Source: Steromphala cineraria (Eukaryota > Mollusca > Gastropoda > Trochida > Trochidae). Taken from it: a stretch of DNA of 64,000 bases. Numbering within the stretch: the first letter of the stretch is position 1; each line of letters opens with the position of its first letter. Made by a program: the position numbers and the translations under genes. Under the pieces are notes generated by a model. The model made no database searches. It was not told the DNA's origin and worked only from the letters and a program-made list of their open reading frames with translations. Positions 44,506 through 56,829 of this stretch are shown here, in pieces. The DNA lies in NCBI GenBank assembly GCA_916613615.1, contig OU744720.1:78519338-78583337 (forward strand), in the 5' to 3' direction.

Positions 44506-47500
44506 ATGACGCGGAGAAGAATTTTAAAATTAACTCCAAAAATTCCAATGGTTGGTGTTAGTAAACTTGGAAGGCGCCCGAAGCTTCTGTCACTTTCACT
44601 GGAATTGTTCCGCTCTTCAGTGGGCGAGGAAACATTACAACCTGAAGATTCTACTCCTTCTACATCTAGTACCAGTGATAACGTCCAACATCCTCAAGTT
44701 AAAGAAAGTGAGTCATATTCCTCCAAGGAAGGATGAAGCTTAGTTGAAATATAAAAAATGAATATGAAAAAACAATGAAGTTTTGCTTGTGTAAAAACAC
44801 TTGCTTTTACTAAAAAACATAAATAGATAAAAGTGTTTTGGGATCAGAAAGATCTCACAATATAAAATAGGATTAAGAATCATTGGCCTTTCAACTATAC
44901 CAAGTAATCAAGATCTAGGTGGCCTTGTATTGATATTGAGAAAATATAAGTTAAATACAACTATTATCAATCAAATTCCATAGTATAAGAACAATAGAGC
45001 TAACAAGCAAATAATATTGGAACTATATGAGTGTAATTGTTAATTTACAATTCTGATATATAAGGGAAGTCTCTTTTATTTAAAATATTCAAATACTCCA
45101 GTGTCAATCATTCCTTTCAGGAAATAGTCTCTATATAGAAAGGAGGAAGAAGACTGTTGATGCGTGGGCGAACATCAGAGAAACCTTGCTTGCAACAAGA
45201 ATTGAAGATTTCTGTCCTGCCACATTTGAATGTGTTAAATGTGGTATCATACAGCAAGACATAATAAAATGTACTGACTGTAGCATGTTAGCATATTATT
45301 GCTATCAGTGCTGTGATAGTACACACAAAAGTGTATTCTTTCATAACCCACAGATTTGGAAAGTAAGCACTGCTACATTAATAACGTCTAAGCATTTACC
45401 TATTAACGTAAATAGTACCTAACATCAGAATTGCAACTCTTAACAGTTCTATTCTAATTATAACTATTGGATGTCTATGGTAAAAGCCAACAATGGAGCC
45501 TTGATTTTTGATTACTAAGAGATCACTGCTATGATTATCACTGATATGATTTTTGTGTGCAATTAAAGTAAATATCTTAGATGTGCCTGTGTTTATAATT
45601 ATGCATTCTTTTCTTTAGATGTGATGTCCGATTATTATTATTATTATTGAAATCATCATCATTTTGATGCGTGATTATGTTGTTAATGTAGGGCACCATT
45701 TTCATTCCTTGGGAAGTGAACAAGATGAAAACTTTTGTGAGGCTTCGACACACTTGCGCTTCCCAATACACAAAGGAGATGTGTCTGATAGACTCTAAAG
45801 GTAAATGTTTTTCTTCAATTTGAAAAGTTTGGAGAGATATCCCAACCACATTTAAAAGTAATTTAAGTAATCACAGTTCATATAATAATAATAATAATGG
45901 GCATTTATAAAGCGCTTTATCCATACACAAGGTGCATGCTCAAAGCGCATTGAAAATAAGAAAATTTAAGGTGATGAGATGAAAATTAATGCTATGAAAT
46001 AAAGCCTAAAAGTAATACTGGTAGCATTGATTAAGGATATTTATAATTAAGAGTCTATGGGTAGAATCTATGAATAATAGCTAGAAAATAGATGAGTTTT
46101 GAGCTGTGTTTTAAAAACAGTCAGTGAGGATGACATTTTGATGACATTAGGAAGTTGGTTCCAAAGTCTTGGAGCAGTACAGCTGAAAGATTTAAGTCCA
46201 TATCAACTTACACAAGTTTTTATTTAACTTGTTAAATACAGCTAATAAAATATATTCGGTCAAATGCGTTTTTACAAAACATCATACAATTTCTTTTGAT
46301 ACAGGTGTTCAAAATAAAGCAAAGGTGACATTCTGTCAATGTGAACCCGAGTCTGTATCTTTAATAAGATACGGATTCTGGCCAACTACGCCGCAACATC
46401 CCCGTGTAGCTGTTGACCTACAGCTCATGGAACTGACAGCAGTGCTAGAGCTTGAGGGGCAGCTTTCTCTGAAAAGTTTTTGTGAAGTACTGGACAACCG
46501 GGAGTTGTTCAGCATTCAGAGGGTAAACTCTGTAAGTAACTGTGCTTGGTTTTTTTATAACATTACCTTAGGTTATTTTGCACTTAATGTTGACACCGTT
46601 TTCTAATCAGTATATCAAGTTGGTGTCTTGGTCGTACATTAATGTAACTTCTCCACATCATTCAAATGGATTATATTCATACAATGCAATAATACTTAAT
46701 AATCACTAAAATGACAACAAAAATATATCTGTTCAAATAAATTTGTGCTGTATCCGTATAATATAATAACATCATCTGTTTCAGATGAAAGGTGTTTATA
46801 AAGTACTCGTTGGCGACTGCGTCAACGAGTACCGATACCACCGCAGTCAGTTAAAGATGTGCAGTCAACCGGATTGTGGAACATGTCCAGCTTGTAGCAA
46901 GGTATTTATTTTCACATAAGATCGACTGGTTCATATAATTGAAATATTGTAATTGTGTTATTTGTCTCTTCATTTATTGGTCGTGGAGTGACGTTTGTTT
47001 GGTATGAAATACAATGCAATGATGCATTAAAACATGTCATAACATACAAATTTAAACTGAAACCAATCTGTTACTTTAGATATTAATTTCATTTTAATAC
47101 GATTAAGTCAGATCCTCAAAAAAAATTGTTCAATATTCAATCGAATGATCACTAAGTAACCCACTAGGTGAGCTACATATCCTTGAAAAAGATGAACATC
47201 AAAACCTATTACTTTTCTTTCATGCCCATGTAGGAAACTACATAAATCACTAAACATAAAATAACAAAATCTTAGTTAGAACATGCATAAGAGAATCTTA
47301 TGCAATGAAACCAAGGAGAAACTTCCAATGTGCGGTGACATATAAGAAATTAAACAAAAATAAATAAAACTTATGAGTTAAGTTTTTCACATTTGACTTT
47401 TTAAGTCTGAAACTTAAGTATCTATTCACAAAGCGGCTAAAAACTAAAAAACTGATACTTTAAAAAAAGTCAATGGTTGTTGTATGTGTTAATGGGGAAT

Positions 47501-50500
47501 CCTAACAACGTGACTTCCATTGAAACTCTTTAAGGTTAGAGACTAGAAAATGATATTTGAAATTTTGGAATTCCTTCCGTTAATTCAAATGTGGAGGAGA
47601 GAAGATCATCAAAAAAAATCTGGATAGCATAGCCGCTGAAAAATGATAACAACATATTGTTTTTACATTTTGAAACTAAATGTTTCTAGATACCAAAAAT
47701 ATTCAAAATGAAAGATACCCGGTGTAGTTGTTAAAAAAATTCATTTGGGTAAAAAATAGCCACTTGAAATATGAATTCAGGAACTAAATGCTAAGCCTAC
47801 CCTTTTGTAGGATCAGAATTAAATTAAAAATGTAGGAAAACTTAAATCTATGACGTTTTTTTGAATATGACAATAAAAAATAACAAACAAAACAAAAACA
47901 CTCCAAACTAAATTTATGGGTTATATTGGAACTTAAGTCATTATTGAGATTTATGTATTTCTAAGAATACTGCAGTACAGTATGACATCATTCTTTTCAA
48001 GTCCTTTCATTAAATCAATTTTTCAATTATGCATATATATATGAACCTGTAGTTACAATTATGTCTTTGTTCATATGTTATAGTTTTCCAACAAACAGAC
48101 AGTGGCCGTGGATGCTAACTTTGGCTTAGTCCACAAGAGGTCATCAGGGGAGGGTTTTGGATTGCGCCATGAGAGAAATCCGTTTTTCTTTGACCAATCC
48201 GAAGTCGATGACTTTGTGCATGATTATGAAGGAACCAGAAAAGAAAATGTATGTGTTTATTTGTTATAGTCAGTCATACTGTAAGGGTAAAGTACATTTA
48301 GAGCAAAACCAATAGTAGCCAGATTAGTTTGAGAGTACCTCTACTTCATTTTAAGCATAATTTCCTCTCCAAAGCCAATGTATTTGTTTTTAACTTTTCA
48401 CATTCATAACTTAGATGTTACATGGTACTTTTTATTATCAGTAATGTTGCTTCTTTGACATTTACAGGGCTGTTCCAGTTTTCAAGCTGGTAATAGCATA
48501 AGGTCTAAAAATAAAACTGCAAAGCTGGACATCACTGGTGTCTTTGGATCAGTGTGCAAACATGATCACCCCTTGCACTTTTGTAACCTGAGGCATGGAG
48601 AAAAGTAAGTGTAGGTAAAATCTAAGCATGAAGATTGTCTTAATTTTGTTAAAAAAAAATAGCAACCGAGGTTAAGGTGATATCAAATTGTTTTACAGAA
48701 TATCATAACATAATTTTAACATACTCTGAGAAAACAGTTCTAATCCATATTCCAACAATTAAAAAATATTAAAGAATACCATATATATAAAATTTTGATA
48801 TTTCTTATATCAAAAAAGATATTCATTGAATGTTTTTTTTAAATTTCTTTATATTTCAGATTGGCTTACTCAGTTTTGTTCTTAGAAAAACTACAGCAAG
48901 AAAACGCAGGGCAATTGATCTTCATGTATGACATAGCTTGCATGCTGCGGAAACATCTTGTGGTAAGTCAAAATATTTCAAGATGTTTATTTGTAGAAAG
49001 GCCAAACACCCAAAGTACAAATGAGATTACAGAAAACTATAACCGAGTTACCTTTTTTGTTTTACACACCCAAGTACATATTCAAGAAATTTTGAAAGAT
49101 TTAGAAGAAATAATCAAATATGTAATCCTTGAAAGACATAAGTTTGAAACAGTATCCTAATTACTTATTTTACAATTTGGGATGAAACTCTCTCTCTCTT
49201 TAACAAAGTATACACAGTCATACAATACATGTTTTTCATTTAGCTGTACATTAGAGTTTTTACATATATACGCTTCTTTACTATGTACATTTTTCCTACT
49301 AAAAAATCTGCTTCTAAATAAGCTTAATACGCGTCTAGGTTTATAAGAACTTATGTTTAACAAATATGCTTCACAGTGTATAAGTTGAGTGTATAAAACC
49401 CAAATAGGTAGCTCTGTAATAGTTTTCTGTATTCTCATTTGAACTTTGGGTCTTTGGCCTTTCTACAAATAAACATCTTGAATTTTGAAAATCTTTCAAA
49501 TGAAGCAATGTACAAGCAATTTTAGACATGTGAATTTCTGAAAGTATGTGTACAAGTAAATTTTATCTAGTCAAATACATCTCATCTACATGAAAAATCT
49601 AAATAGTTAAAAATTTGTGACGTCTATTTATTACACGTCACTAGCCCCGCTTCATTTTCTCAAACCATGGGCTACAAGAATGTGTTCGTAACACTTTCTT
49701 CCCAAAAAAAGAAGTCTATCATTGTTTATTTTGATTATAAAAATGGTCCAAGAGAGCATAAAGCAGTTAAATTATTTCATAATTGCTTTGCATTTGAATT
49801 TGATATCTGACTATTGCAGAATAATGACAGGTCTCATCTGTTGTCAAAAACAACATTTGCTGTACCAGTCTTTCACAGTTTTGCCCACAACAGGCCCTGC
49901 CAGGTAAATATCTTTTGAGTTTTGCATTAAAGCAAATAATAAGAACACAATAATAACAGAACACTCCCTAAGGAAAATACAACCGATCGCCTGTCAGGCG
50001 CTTGAGCTTCAAATTCAGACTGCCATTGTATCCAAGTTATTGTGTACCCAATTACTGCTCGATGGACACGTTTCGAACTAAGTCACTTACCCAGGGTGAC
50101 AACTAAGTTTCTCAACTCATGTCACAGTGAGAGGCAGGGAATCAACCCTTCAAACTCTCAGATTAACCAGGAAGATATATGATGATGATGATGCTCTTAC
50201 TCAGTACTGAACTGTTTCTATGATCAAATACAAAAACACATTAAACAATTTCTCAGTGAAATAAAATTAGCCATCTTTATAGTAGTTCATACTTGTGAGC
50301 TTTAACCATATGTGTAATAATTTTCATTATCAGAAATTGCTTATGTCTTTTGTCTTATGTCAGCGCCGGTGAGCAACAATTGTGATGGTACTAGGCGCTA
50401 TATAAATTAATTATTATTAAAATTATTATTACCCTCAGGTGTCGTTCGGTCAGAAAAATGTAATCCCAACAGGGTTGTGTGACGGGGAAGGAACAGAAAG

Positions 50501-53500
50501 GCTTTGGTCATTCCTTAGGAAATTTAACAAGATTTCCAAGGAAATGACTATAGGCAACAGGCATGATCTTTTGGTGGACGCCTTGTATCATTATTCAGAG
50601 AAAATAGTGAGCAAATTAGGTATGATGTATGATGTTGATAAGACAAAATATTAAAATTGTAATGTAAAATTTAACTTGAAAAAGTTATTCAATAACTATC
50701 ATTTCTGGTTATATCCCTATATTTCTTAAGTCCTTTTAGAGAGAACCATTTGTGGTTCCATTTTTTGTCTTTGCTTACATACCATGTTTAAAATCACCAA
50801 AATTATATTGTTTTCTGTTTTCAAAAATATTTGTTGTAATTTGTCTGAAGCACCAATGCCAATTATGAATATTGATATGTTTTAAGATGAAAAACTTGAA
50901 ATGAAGTTCAACAGTGCCTCAGCTACAGGGGAACAAGCTTTGGAAGCAGTAGCAAAAGAAGGTATGTTATGAAGACATAATGAAATATTTTCATACCTTT
51001 GCAACAAACTTGTTTTGTGGGTATTAGCATTAATTTGCCCGTCAAGCTGTTACAGTTTTTGTGCGGACCATGTTTGTAATAAAACTTGCCACATGTAAAC
51101 ACTATGAAATGCAGATGTGCCTTCTTACTTTTTCCGTTATGTATTTTTCTGTCCTTCAAAATAAATCTAATTTACAAAGTTTATGGTTTTTTTATTTCCT
51201 CTATCTTACTTAAGCTTTTAACTTAAATATTCAGGTCTCTGTATTATGATAATTATCTGCATATTGTAATGTTTTTATGTTTGAAACTTTCTTTGTTTTA
51301 TCTTCAGACTCATTAGATGAAGCAAAACTTCTCTTTGAACAAAGGGCATCAATGAATGAAATAAACAAGGCTGCTAAAAATGGTAATTAACAATGTACAA
51401 ATAAATAAAATTTGATAAATTTTAGTAATTATGCCTGCTTTAGGGCCTATGGACCAATCATTTATTGCAAGGGGGTGTGAAAAGCTGGAGGTCAGACACA
51501 ATATACAGGTTTAGACGGGTTATTTCAAAATGGACAAGAATAAACTATCTTTTGTAAACGTAAAGGAGTTGGTAAACATTCATAATCATGATTATGATAA
51601 ACTGTTTACAGTTTTTGGCACATTGAGATACTAGAAGTAACAATAGAAGAGATAGGATTTGAGTTTCCTTTCAATAGTTCTAAACTGGGTTAATGTCTTG
51701 AAGATTGAGAAGAAGTAAGTTTCACAGAGGCAAAGGCACCAAAATAGTTGAGTTTGCATGTTAGAACAGAGAGTAACTTGCCTTCGGAACAAACGGTATA
51801 ACAAAAGCCTTTTTTTAAAGAGAAAATTCCAAAATATTTTTTACTTTAATGAGTTCTGCATTTGAATGTTGAAATAAGACTGTTCCAATATATGTTATTT
51901 TTCAGCTTTTCAGTTGAAAGCAGTTAATGTATTTAACCCTTTTGTTACTGTTTGCTGTATCTTAGTACAATGCTGATACAATATTAACGCTGGTGTATGA
52001 ATAATGTTGTTAAATAATCAGCAAAAACCAACATCATGTTAATGAATATGATAAACTATTTCTGACAGTAAAATTTTTTAATTTATACAAATGTATTTAC
52101 CCTATAACTTTATCAGTATCTAACATTTTTATACTTGATATTTGCTTATATCTTTACAAAGACATGTATTTCAACATTCTTATTAATCAGATAGAATATG
52201 AATATAACAAATATTTACAATTTGTAATATTTTTGGGGTGATGGAAGGAGAAATTGTGACAGGATTTATCAACAAGACATACAATTTATATAAGTTTTTG
52301 TGCTAAAGAGGCCAATACTTCAATATGAAATCCTTATTCAACCTATTGGCATGAAAAAGGGCATCATCTTTCCAAATTAAACTCTGACATTAATAGTTGA
52401 TATTGATATAAAATTTCAAAATTCACCAATTTACAATCTTACATTTGGACATCTCGGTCCTATACTCTCTGTCTCTTTTAGATCTTAAATTGTTTTTAAA
52501 TACCACTGACTTTGAGGAAACAATTGGGAGGGCTGCCAAAAATGTTAATTGAGTTGAGGTTGAGGTGGAGGTTCACATTTCATTGTACAAAAGAGAAAAT
52601 CACTTGCCTACCCCCACCTGTAATAAAGGGCAAGTTTCTTGCATCTTGTATCTGTCCGTCTAGTGAACAATCTAAATATCTAAATCTTACTTATAATAAC
52701 AACTTTTTATGATTTTTTCACCTTTGGGATCAGGATGTTATGTCACAGATCTATTATGAATCTATTTGTGTGGGTCTTTTTTTTCCAGACAATATCACTT
52801 TCACAAATGAAGAGGAGTTTAGCTGGCTGTCCCTGGAAGCAAGTAACAAAAAGTAACACATCACAGTGCAATATGAAGTGTGAATTTTTTTTTAATTTAA
52901 AATTCATAAAATCAAATAGTTTATGTGAGATACCTTGAAGCTAGATATGTAAAAATAGGTGTTGCAGGGTTTTATTCAAGAGGATTCAAAGAAAAGAAGT
53001 AACAAGAAAATAAATGTTACCAATTGCAAGACAGTATTTGTGAATAAATGTGGAAATTCTAAAATGACTCTAACAAAAGGTTCAGCTACCAAAATAAAAA
53101 AACAAATTGCAGTAAGCAGTTTCTGCTTGTTACTTGATGATTTATCATAATATTAAAGATACTAGTGGTGAGTTATGAGATGTTGTATGTTTCAGGAAGG
53201 AGATTGAGTCATCACCACTGGCAGAAAGAGAAATCTTATCTGATCAACTTCAAAGGTGAATTTGTTTTCAGGTCTCTTTTATCCTTTTGAATATCAGGAA
53301 CTTGATTGATCTCACATTACTGTTGTACATTTAACAGGCATTTTTGTAATAAATTGTATGTTGTTCGTGATGTAATATTTTAATATGTACACCTACAGGC
53401 TCGTAGGAAAATTTCGTAATCAAAGATTTTATATTTCAAACATAGGTGATAATGATATTTGTATACAGTAGGCTAACAAAATGTATGTGATGTATAAATC

Positions 53501-55219
53501 AACCATAGAAACCAAGAAATACCCATTTACAGTCAATTATATTTTGCTTCCGACATGCAACCCCAAGGATACATTACCTGGGGTAGGTATATTAATAGAA
53601 AGGTAATGTTGTTTTGTATGAATTTCAGCACTTATATATAAGGCCTTTTTGAAGTTCTCAATTTAATTCTTTTTTGCAGAATTGAAAAAAAAAAAGACAA
53701 GATAGGGAAAAAGGTGAACATTGGAGATGGTGAAATGGAGTGCTTCATTAGATCTTACAAGCAAAAAATGTCAGCAAAACTACAGAAAGAGATGAAAATA
53801 CAGGCTGCAGAACGTCTTCATCTGTTATCATCATTGAAAAAATATGCAGGTAGGTGAAAGACTGTAGTCAAATATCATATTATTTATATACTCCAACATT
53901 ATTAAAATGATAATTCATTATTTGAATAAGCTCAACTCAAGAATGCTTTAGAATCATATAATAAGCTCAACTCTTCCAGTCAAGTAAACTTCAATGAGGT
54001 TTCAGATCCTCTGTCAATGTCAATCCCATCCAGGCCAAGGTATAAAAACCTATAGTTCACCTCTGTTAGAACTCTGTTAGTGTCACCCTGGAGCCCTAGT
54101 GTGTAGTGCAACAAAAACTGCGCACTTACAAGTTCCCACAAATTCATGTCAGTGGCTGAATGGTGGATACATGAACACATGCATACACCAAGATGTCGGT
54201 TATCAGCGTTCAGCAGTGTTGGACAAACTGCTGTGACTATGTGTCTCAGTTCACCCAGCTGTGAATGGGTACCTTGTGAGGCATAGAATGGTCCCTAACC
54301 TGAGCGCCACATATGGATGCCGGTTGAATACTCCCCAGGGAGTTGAGTTGGAAAAATGATCGGACGGTGAAAGAATGCCATTGACCAGGGGAAACAATGT
54401 TAGCGCCTTGAGCAACCAAAAATGGCTTGATATGCGCTATACAAATATCCATATAATAATAATATAATAATTTAGTTAATAAGTACAAAATAATAGTAAA
54501 TTTCAAGTTTGTCATTGTATGATTGTTAGTAGCCTTAAATCATTTTCTATAGATAATTACTTAATATCATATATATCATCTGTAAAATAATATGTATTTT
54601 TACCATTACAGATGGACAAGATGTTGCTATTCGTCTGACAAGACAGTTGCAGATCACTTGCAGAAAAATCAAGAATGCTTTAGAATCATATAATAAGCTC
54701 AACTCTGCCAGTCAAGTAAACTTCAATGAGGTTTCAGATCCTCTGTCAATGTTCTATTTTGATGCTGGAGTTCACACTTTGTCAGTGCAACAAAATAGAA
54801 TTGCTGATGAATATGCCAGTTTCATGCGCGCAAATGTGGAAATGACTGACAGCATTTCTGAGATGTCCAACATGATAGCATGGCTCAAGAACAAGCAAGA
54901 AGTACTCTTGTCAGAAATTGAGCAAATCCAAGGAAAAGAAGTCTCACGCTTTACAGAGGGACGCAAGAGCCTACTCATGCTTCTTGAATTCAAGTTTGAA
55001 CAGTGTCTTTTAAGAGCCCGGGACAGATTTCTGAAGCACTTTGACATCTCTTTGAAGACACCTGTTTCAGATCATGTACTTGATCTTCTGCAAATGAGTC
55101 AGTTTGAAACAGTGTTTTCCTCGTCTGAGGACATGGCATTATTTGCAGGGGAAGATTGTCCTGTGATTACTTCAGAGGCCTCAGATGATGATACTGATGA
55201 GGATGAGACAGACATCTAA
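44506..55219 (+). CDS. KDZ-type (Kyakuja-Dileera-Zisupton) transposase, 16 exons, 869 aa
   Basis: Exons: 44506-44707, 45121-45362, 45692-45800, 46305-46522, 46785-46901, 48084-48248, 48468-48604, 48860-48962, 49820-49903, 50439-50619, 50887-50961, 51308-51382, 52789-52852, 53196-53255, 53680-53849, 54612-55219. All are GT-AG, phases match, and there are no internal stops. Residues about 95-140 form a CxC3-type cysteine cluster (FCPATFECVKCG, KCTDCS, CYQCCDSTH). Then comes the KDZ N-terminal segment with RYGFWPTTPQHPRVAVDLQL. The RNase H-like core shows VDANFG (D306), CKHDHPLHFCNLRHGEK, MYDIAC (D421), FHSFAH and DGEGTERLWSF (E476/E479), the three acidic positions expected. The last 350 residues are charged and helical, ending in DDDTDEDETDI. 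KDZ proteins are DNA cut-and-paste transposases. The acceptor just before the ATG (cag at 44499-44501) suggests a leading untranslated exon, so the start is provisional. Introns hold SINE-like and LINE debris. It could be an active element or a host-captured gene. Confidence 0.88.
45885..46200 (-). repeat. SINE-like repeat, ATT tail, KDZ intron 3
   Basis: Starts with ataataataataat followed by gggcatttataaagcgcttt, the inverted form of the gcgctatacaaat-attattatt tail common to many metazoan SINEs. The body to about 46200 has no coding content. Family not determined. Confidence 0.5.
48968..49490. pseudogene. Head-to-head LINE fragments forming an inverted repeat in KDZ intron 8
   Basis: The sequence aagatgtttatttgtagaaa at about 48980 is mirrored at about 49460-49480. 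Similarity continues inward for about 110 bp on each side (caaatgagattacagaaaac versus its complement). The minus-strand frame reads EAYICKNSNVQLNEKHVLYD then CVYFVKERESF, a C...E.H.L.DC knuckle like the ends of other LINE fragments here. The plus arm encodes a related but different stretch. It begins within six bases of the exon 8 donor at 48963, so the reading frame running on to 49160 is intronic. Confidence 0.65.
49980..50437 (+). repeat. SINE-like repeat ending at the exon 10 acceptor
   Basis: The body runs from about 49985 (cgcctgtcaggcgcttgagc) and ends gtactaggcgctatataaat followed by taattattattaaaattatt. The ATT tail runs straight into accctcag, the splice acceptor for KDZ exon 10 at 50439. 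No coding content. Confidence 0.55.
53938..54020 (+). repeat. 83-bp copy of KDZ exon 16 inside intron 15
   Basis: Bases 53938-54020 repeat 54670-54752 (within the last exon) with one visible difference (aactcttccag versus aactctgccag). The copy is directly followed by SINE-like sequence. It has no acceptor and is not expected to be spliced in. Confidence 0.9.
54021..54475 (+). repeat. SINE-like repeat in KDZ intron 15
   Basis: Contains cacccagctgtgaatgggta and a tail ttgatatgcgctatacaaat followed by ccatataataataatataat. This combination is familiar from metazoan SINE 3' parts. Inserted between the 83-bp exon copy and the last exon. A tRNA-like head was not identified. Confidence 0.6.
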
Positions 55220-55375
55220 GTGTTCAGGAACTATGCTGTAATGACAGAGAGACAAGGTGTCTATTGCCTATATCTTCTAAGGCAATATTTCTTTTATGTT
55301 CATAACGCCAGATTAGGATAAACCATGCCAGTTGAGGAACCTTATTTTAAAGTATTTTAAAGTTTTTATAAGTAC

Positions 55376-55645
55376 TGTATTGGACCTATTAAGCGCCTTT
55401 GGGCGGTTAAAAAATTGGAAAGAGGGGGGGCTTATTAAAATGCCCTTATCATTTGGTTCAATGATAAAAATTATTGATCTGCATATAGGTTTTAGCGTTA
55501 AGTTACAAATCCAAATAATGTGATTAAAGAGGAGCACTGAAACACAGTATTCATAGGTTTGTCATGTAAGGTATGGGGGGGGGGGGGGGTAATGATTTTT
55601 AGGAGGCGCTTATGGGGTGAGGGCGCTTATTACATCGAAATACGA
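55376..55645 (+). mobile_element. MITE with cgtatt-type ends, copy 1 (3' of KDZ gene)
   Basis: Left end gtattggacctattaagcgcc; right end gggcgcttattacatcgaaatac is its imperfect complement. The interior shares caaatccaa-taatgtgattaaagagga and ataggtttgtcatgtaaggt with the copy at 60158-60480, which is inverted. A G run of about 14 lies at 55575-55588. Starts about 160 bp after the KDZ stop codon and may be part of its 3' UTR. Confidence 0.75.
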
Positions 55646-56097
55646 TATGTGTGTTTTGCTGTTTAAGACTTGACTTGACATCATGTAAACTAACTATCAA
55701 TAATGATGTCTATCTATGTGGTCATGTTTATTGAGGCCTGCATAACATTTGAAGTCAAGGAAAAGTGTAAACTGTGTGCAAAAATATGGGTACAAGAAAT
55801 GAGTGTTTAAATACCTATAATTGTAATTAAGATAAGTGGCAAAGTTGCCAATATGGTAACCATGTCAATTTCTACTCATCCATATGAGGGAAATTAAATG
55901 TCTTGCATTGTATTTTCTGGTTTCATTTCATTATGATTACAGGATAATCATAGGTTCATCTCAGTGAAAGAACAGCGTCAATAGAATTATGTTAATTTTT
56001 TTTCTTTCAGGGTAAAACTGGACATTTAATGTTTGGCCTTTGACGGCAGGTAATTTATTCCTTTAAGTGTATAACAACAGAATATTTATGATTATGA

Positions 56098-56312
56098 TAC
56101 CTACCTTGTAGGTGATGGAGAATACCTACCTTGTAGGAGCTGTATGATACCTACCTTGTAGGTGATGGAGAATACCTACCTTGTAGGAGCTGTATGATAC
56201 CTACCTTGTAGGTGATGGAGAATACCTACCTTGTAGGTGCGGGATTTACCTACCTTGTAGGTGCGGGATTTACCTACCTTGTAGGTTATTTGTGAGTACG
56301 TACCTTGTACGC
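56098..56312. repeat. 25-bp palindrome array, nine units
   Basis: Eight copies of acctaccttgtagg and a ninth variant gtaccttgtac recur every 24-26 bases (ctacc at 56101, 56126, 56151, 56176, 56201, 56226, 56250, 56274; variant at 56300). Each core is a near-palindrome, ccta-c-cttg-taggt, and spacers such as gatggagaa and agctgtatga alternate. No coding content. Confidence 0.9.
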
Positions 56313-56829
56313 GAGGAAAGAGATTTGTTCAAAGTAACAGACTTTTGTTCAATTTGACTGTAAACGTGGAACAATACATGAGGTGTTTGTTTTCTTGTAC
56401 CATGTGCGATTGTAATAAACGCCTCGGCAAGTGTCGCAGGGGACTTACAATGATTTGTTGTTTTTATCTGGTTTGTGGTGGTGGTAAAAGAGAAAGAATG
56501 TCGGGCTACAGCAAGTTGAGGATAATCAAATTAAATGTTAAAATGATGTAGCTATGGTATATGGGGAGGATATATTTATCTACATCGTATTTGTACTTGA
56601 TTGTTTTAACAGTATATTTGATTTTTCTCAACTTCCTGTGGTCCGACTTTACCCAGAGAAACCCTTATCATTAATTCAAACAAATCACACACACACACAC
56701 TCCGTTTCAAAATTATTCCCGACTTAAAATGGTACCCATAAGCCAAGCTCCGGTTTAAGTAGGCAAATCCAAAGGCAGGAATAAAATTGACCCAGTATCA
56801 TACCAGAGAAACGCTTACTATTGCTTTAC

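Noticed and set aside
48861..49160. Open frame continuing KDZ exon 8 for 65 more codons
   Set aside because: A good GT donor at 48963 joins in phase to exon 9, which carries the conserved FHSFAH segment. The extension is LINE-derived inverted-repeat sequence.
56098..56312. CRISPR-like spaced repeats
   Set aside because: The spacers repeat too, the host is eukaryotic and no cas-like gene is present. It is a palindromic minisatellite.
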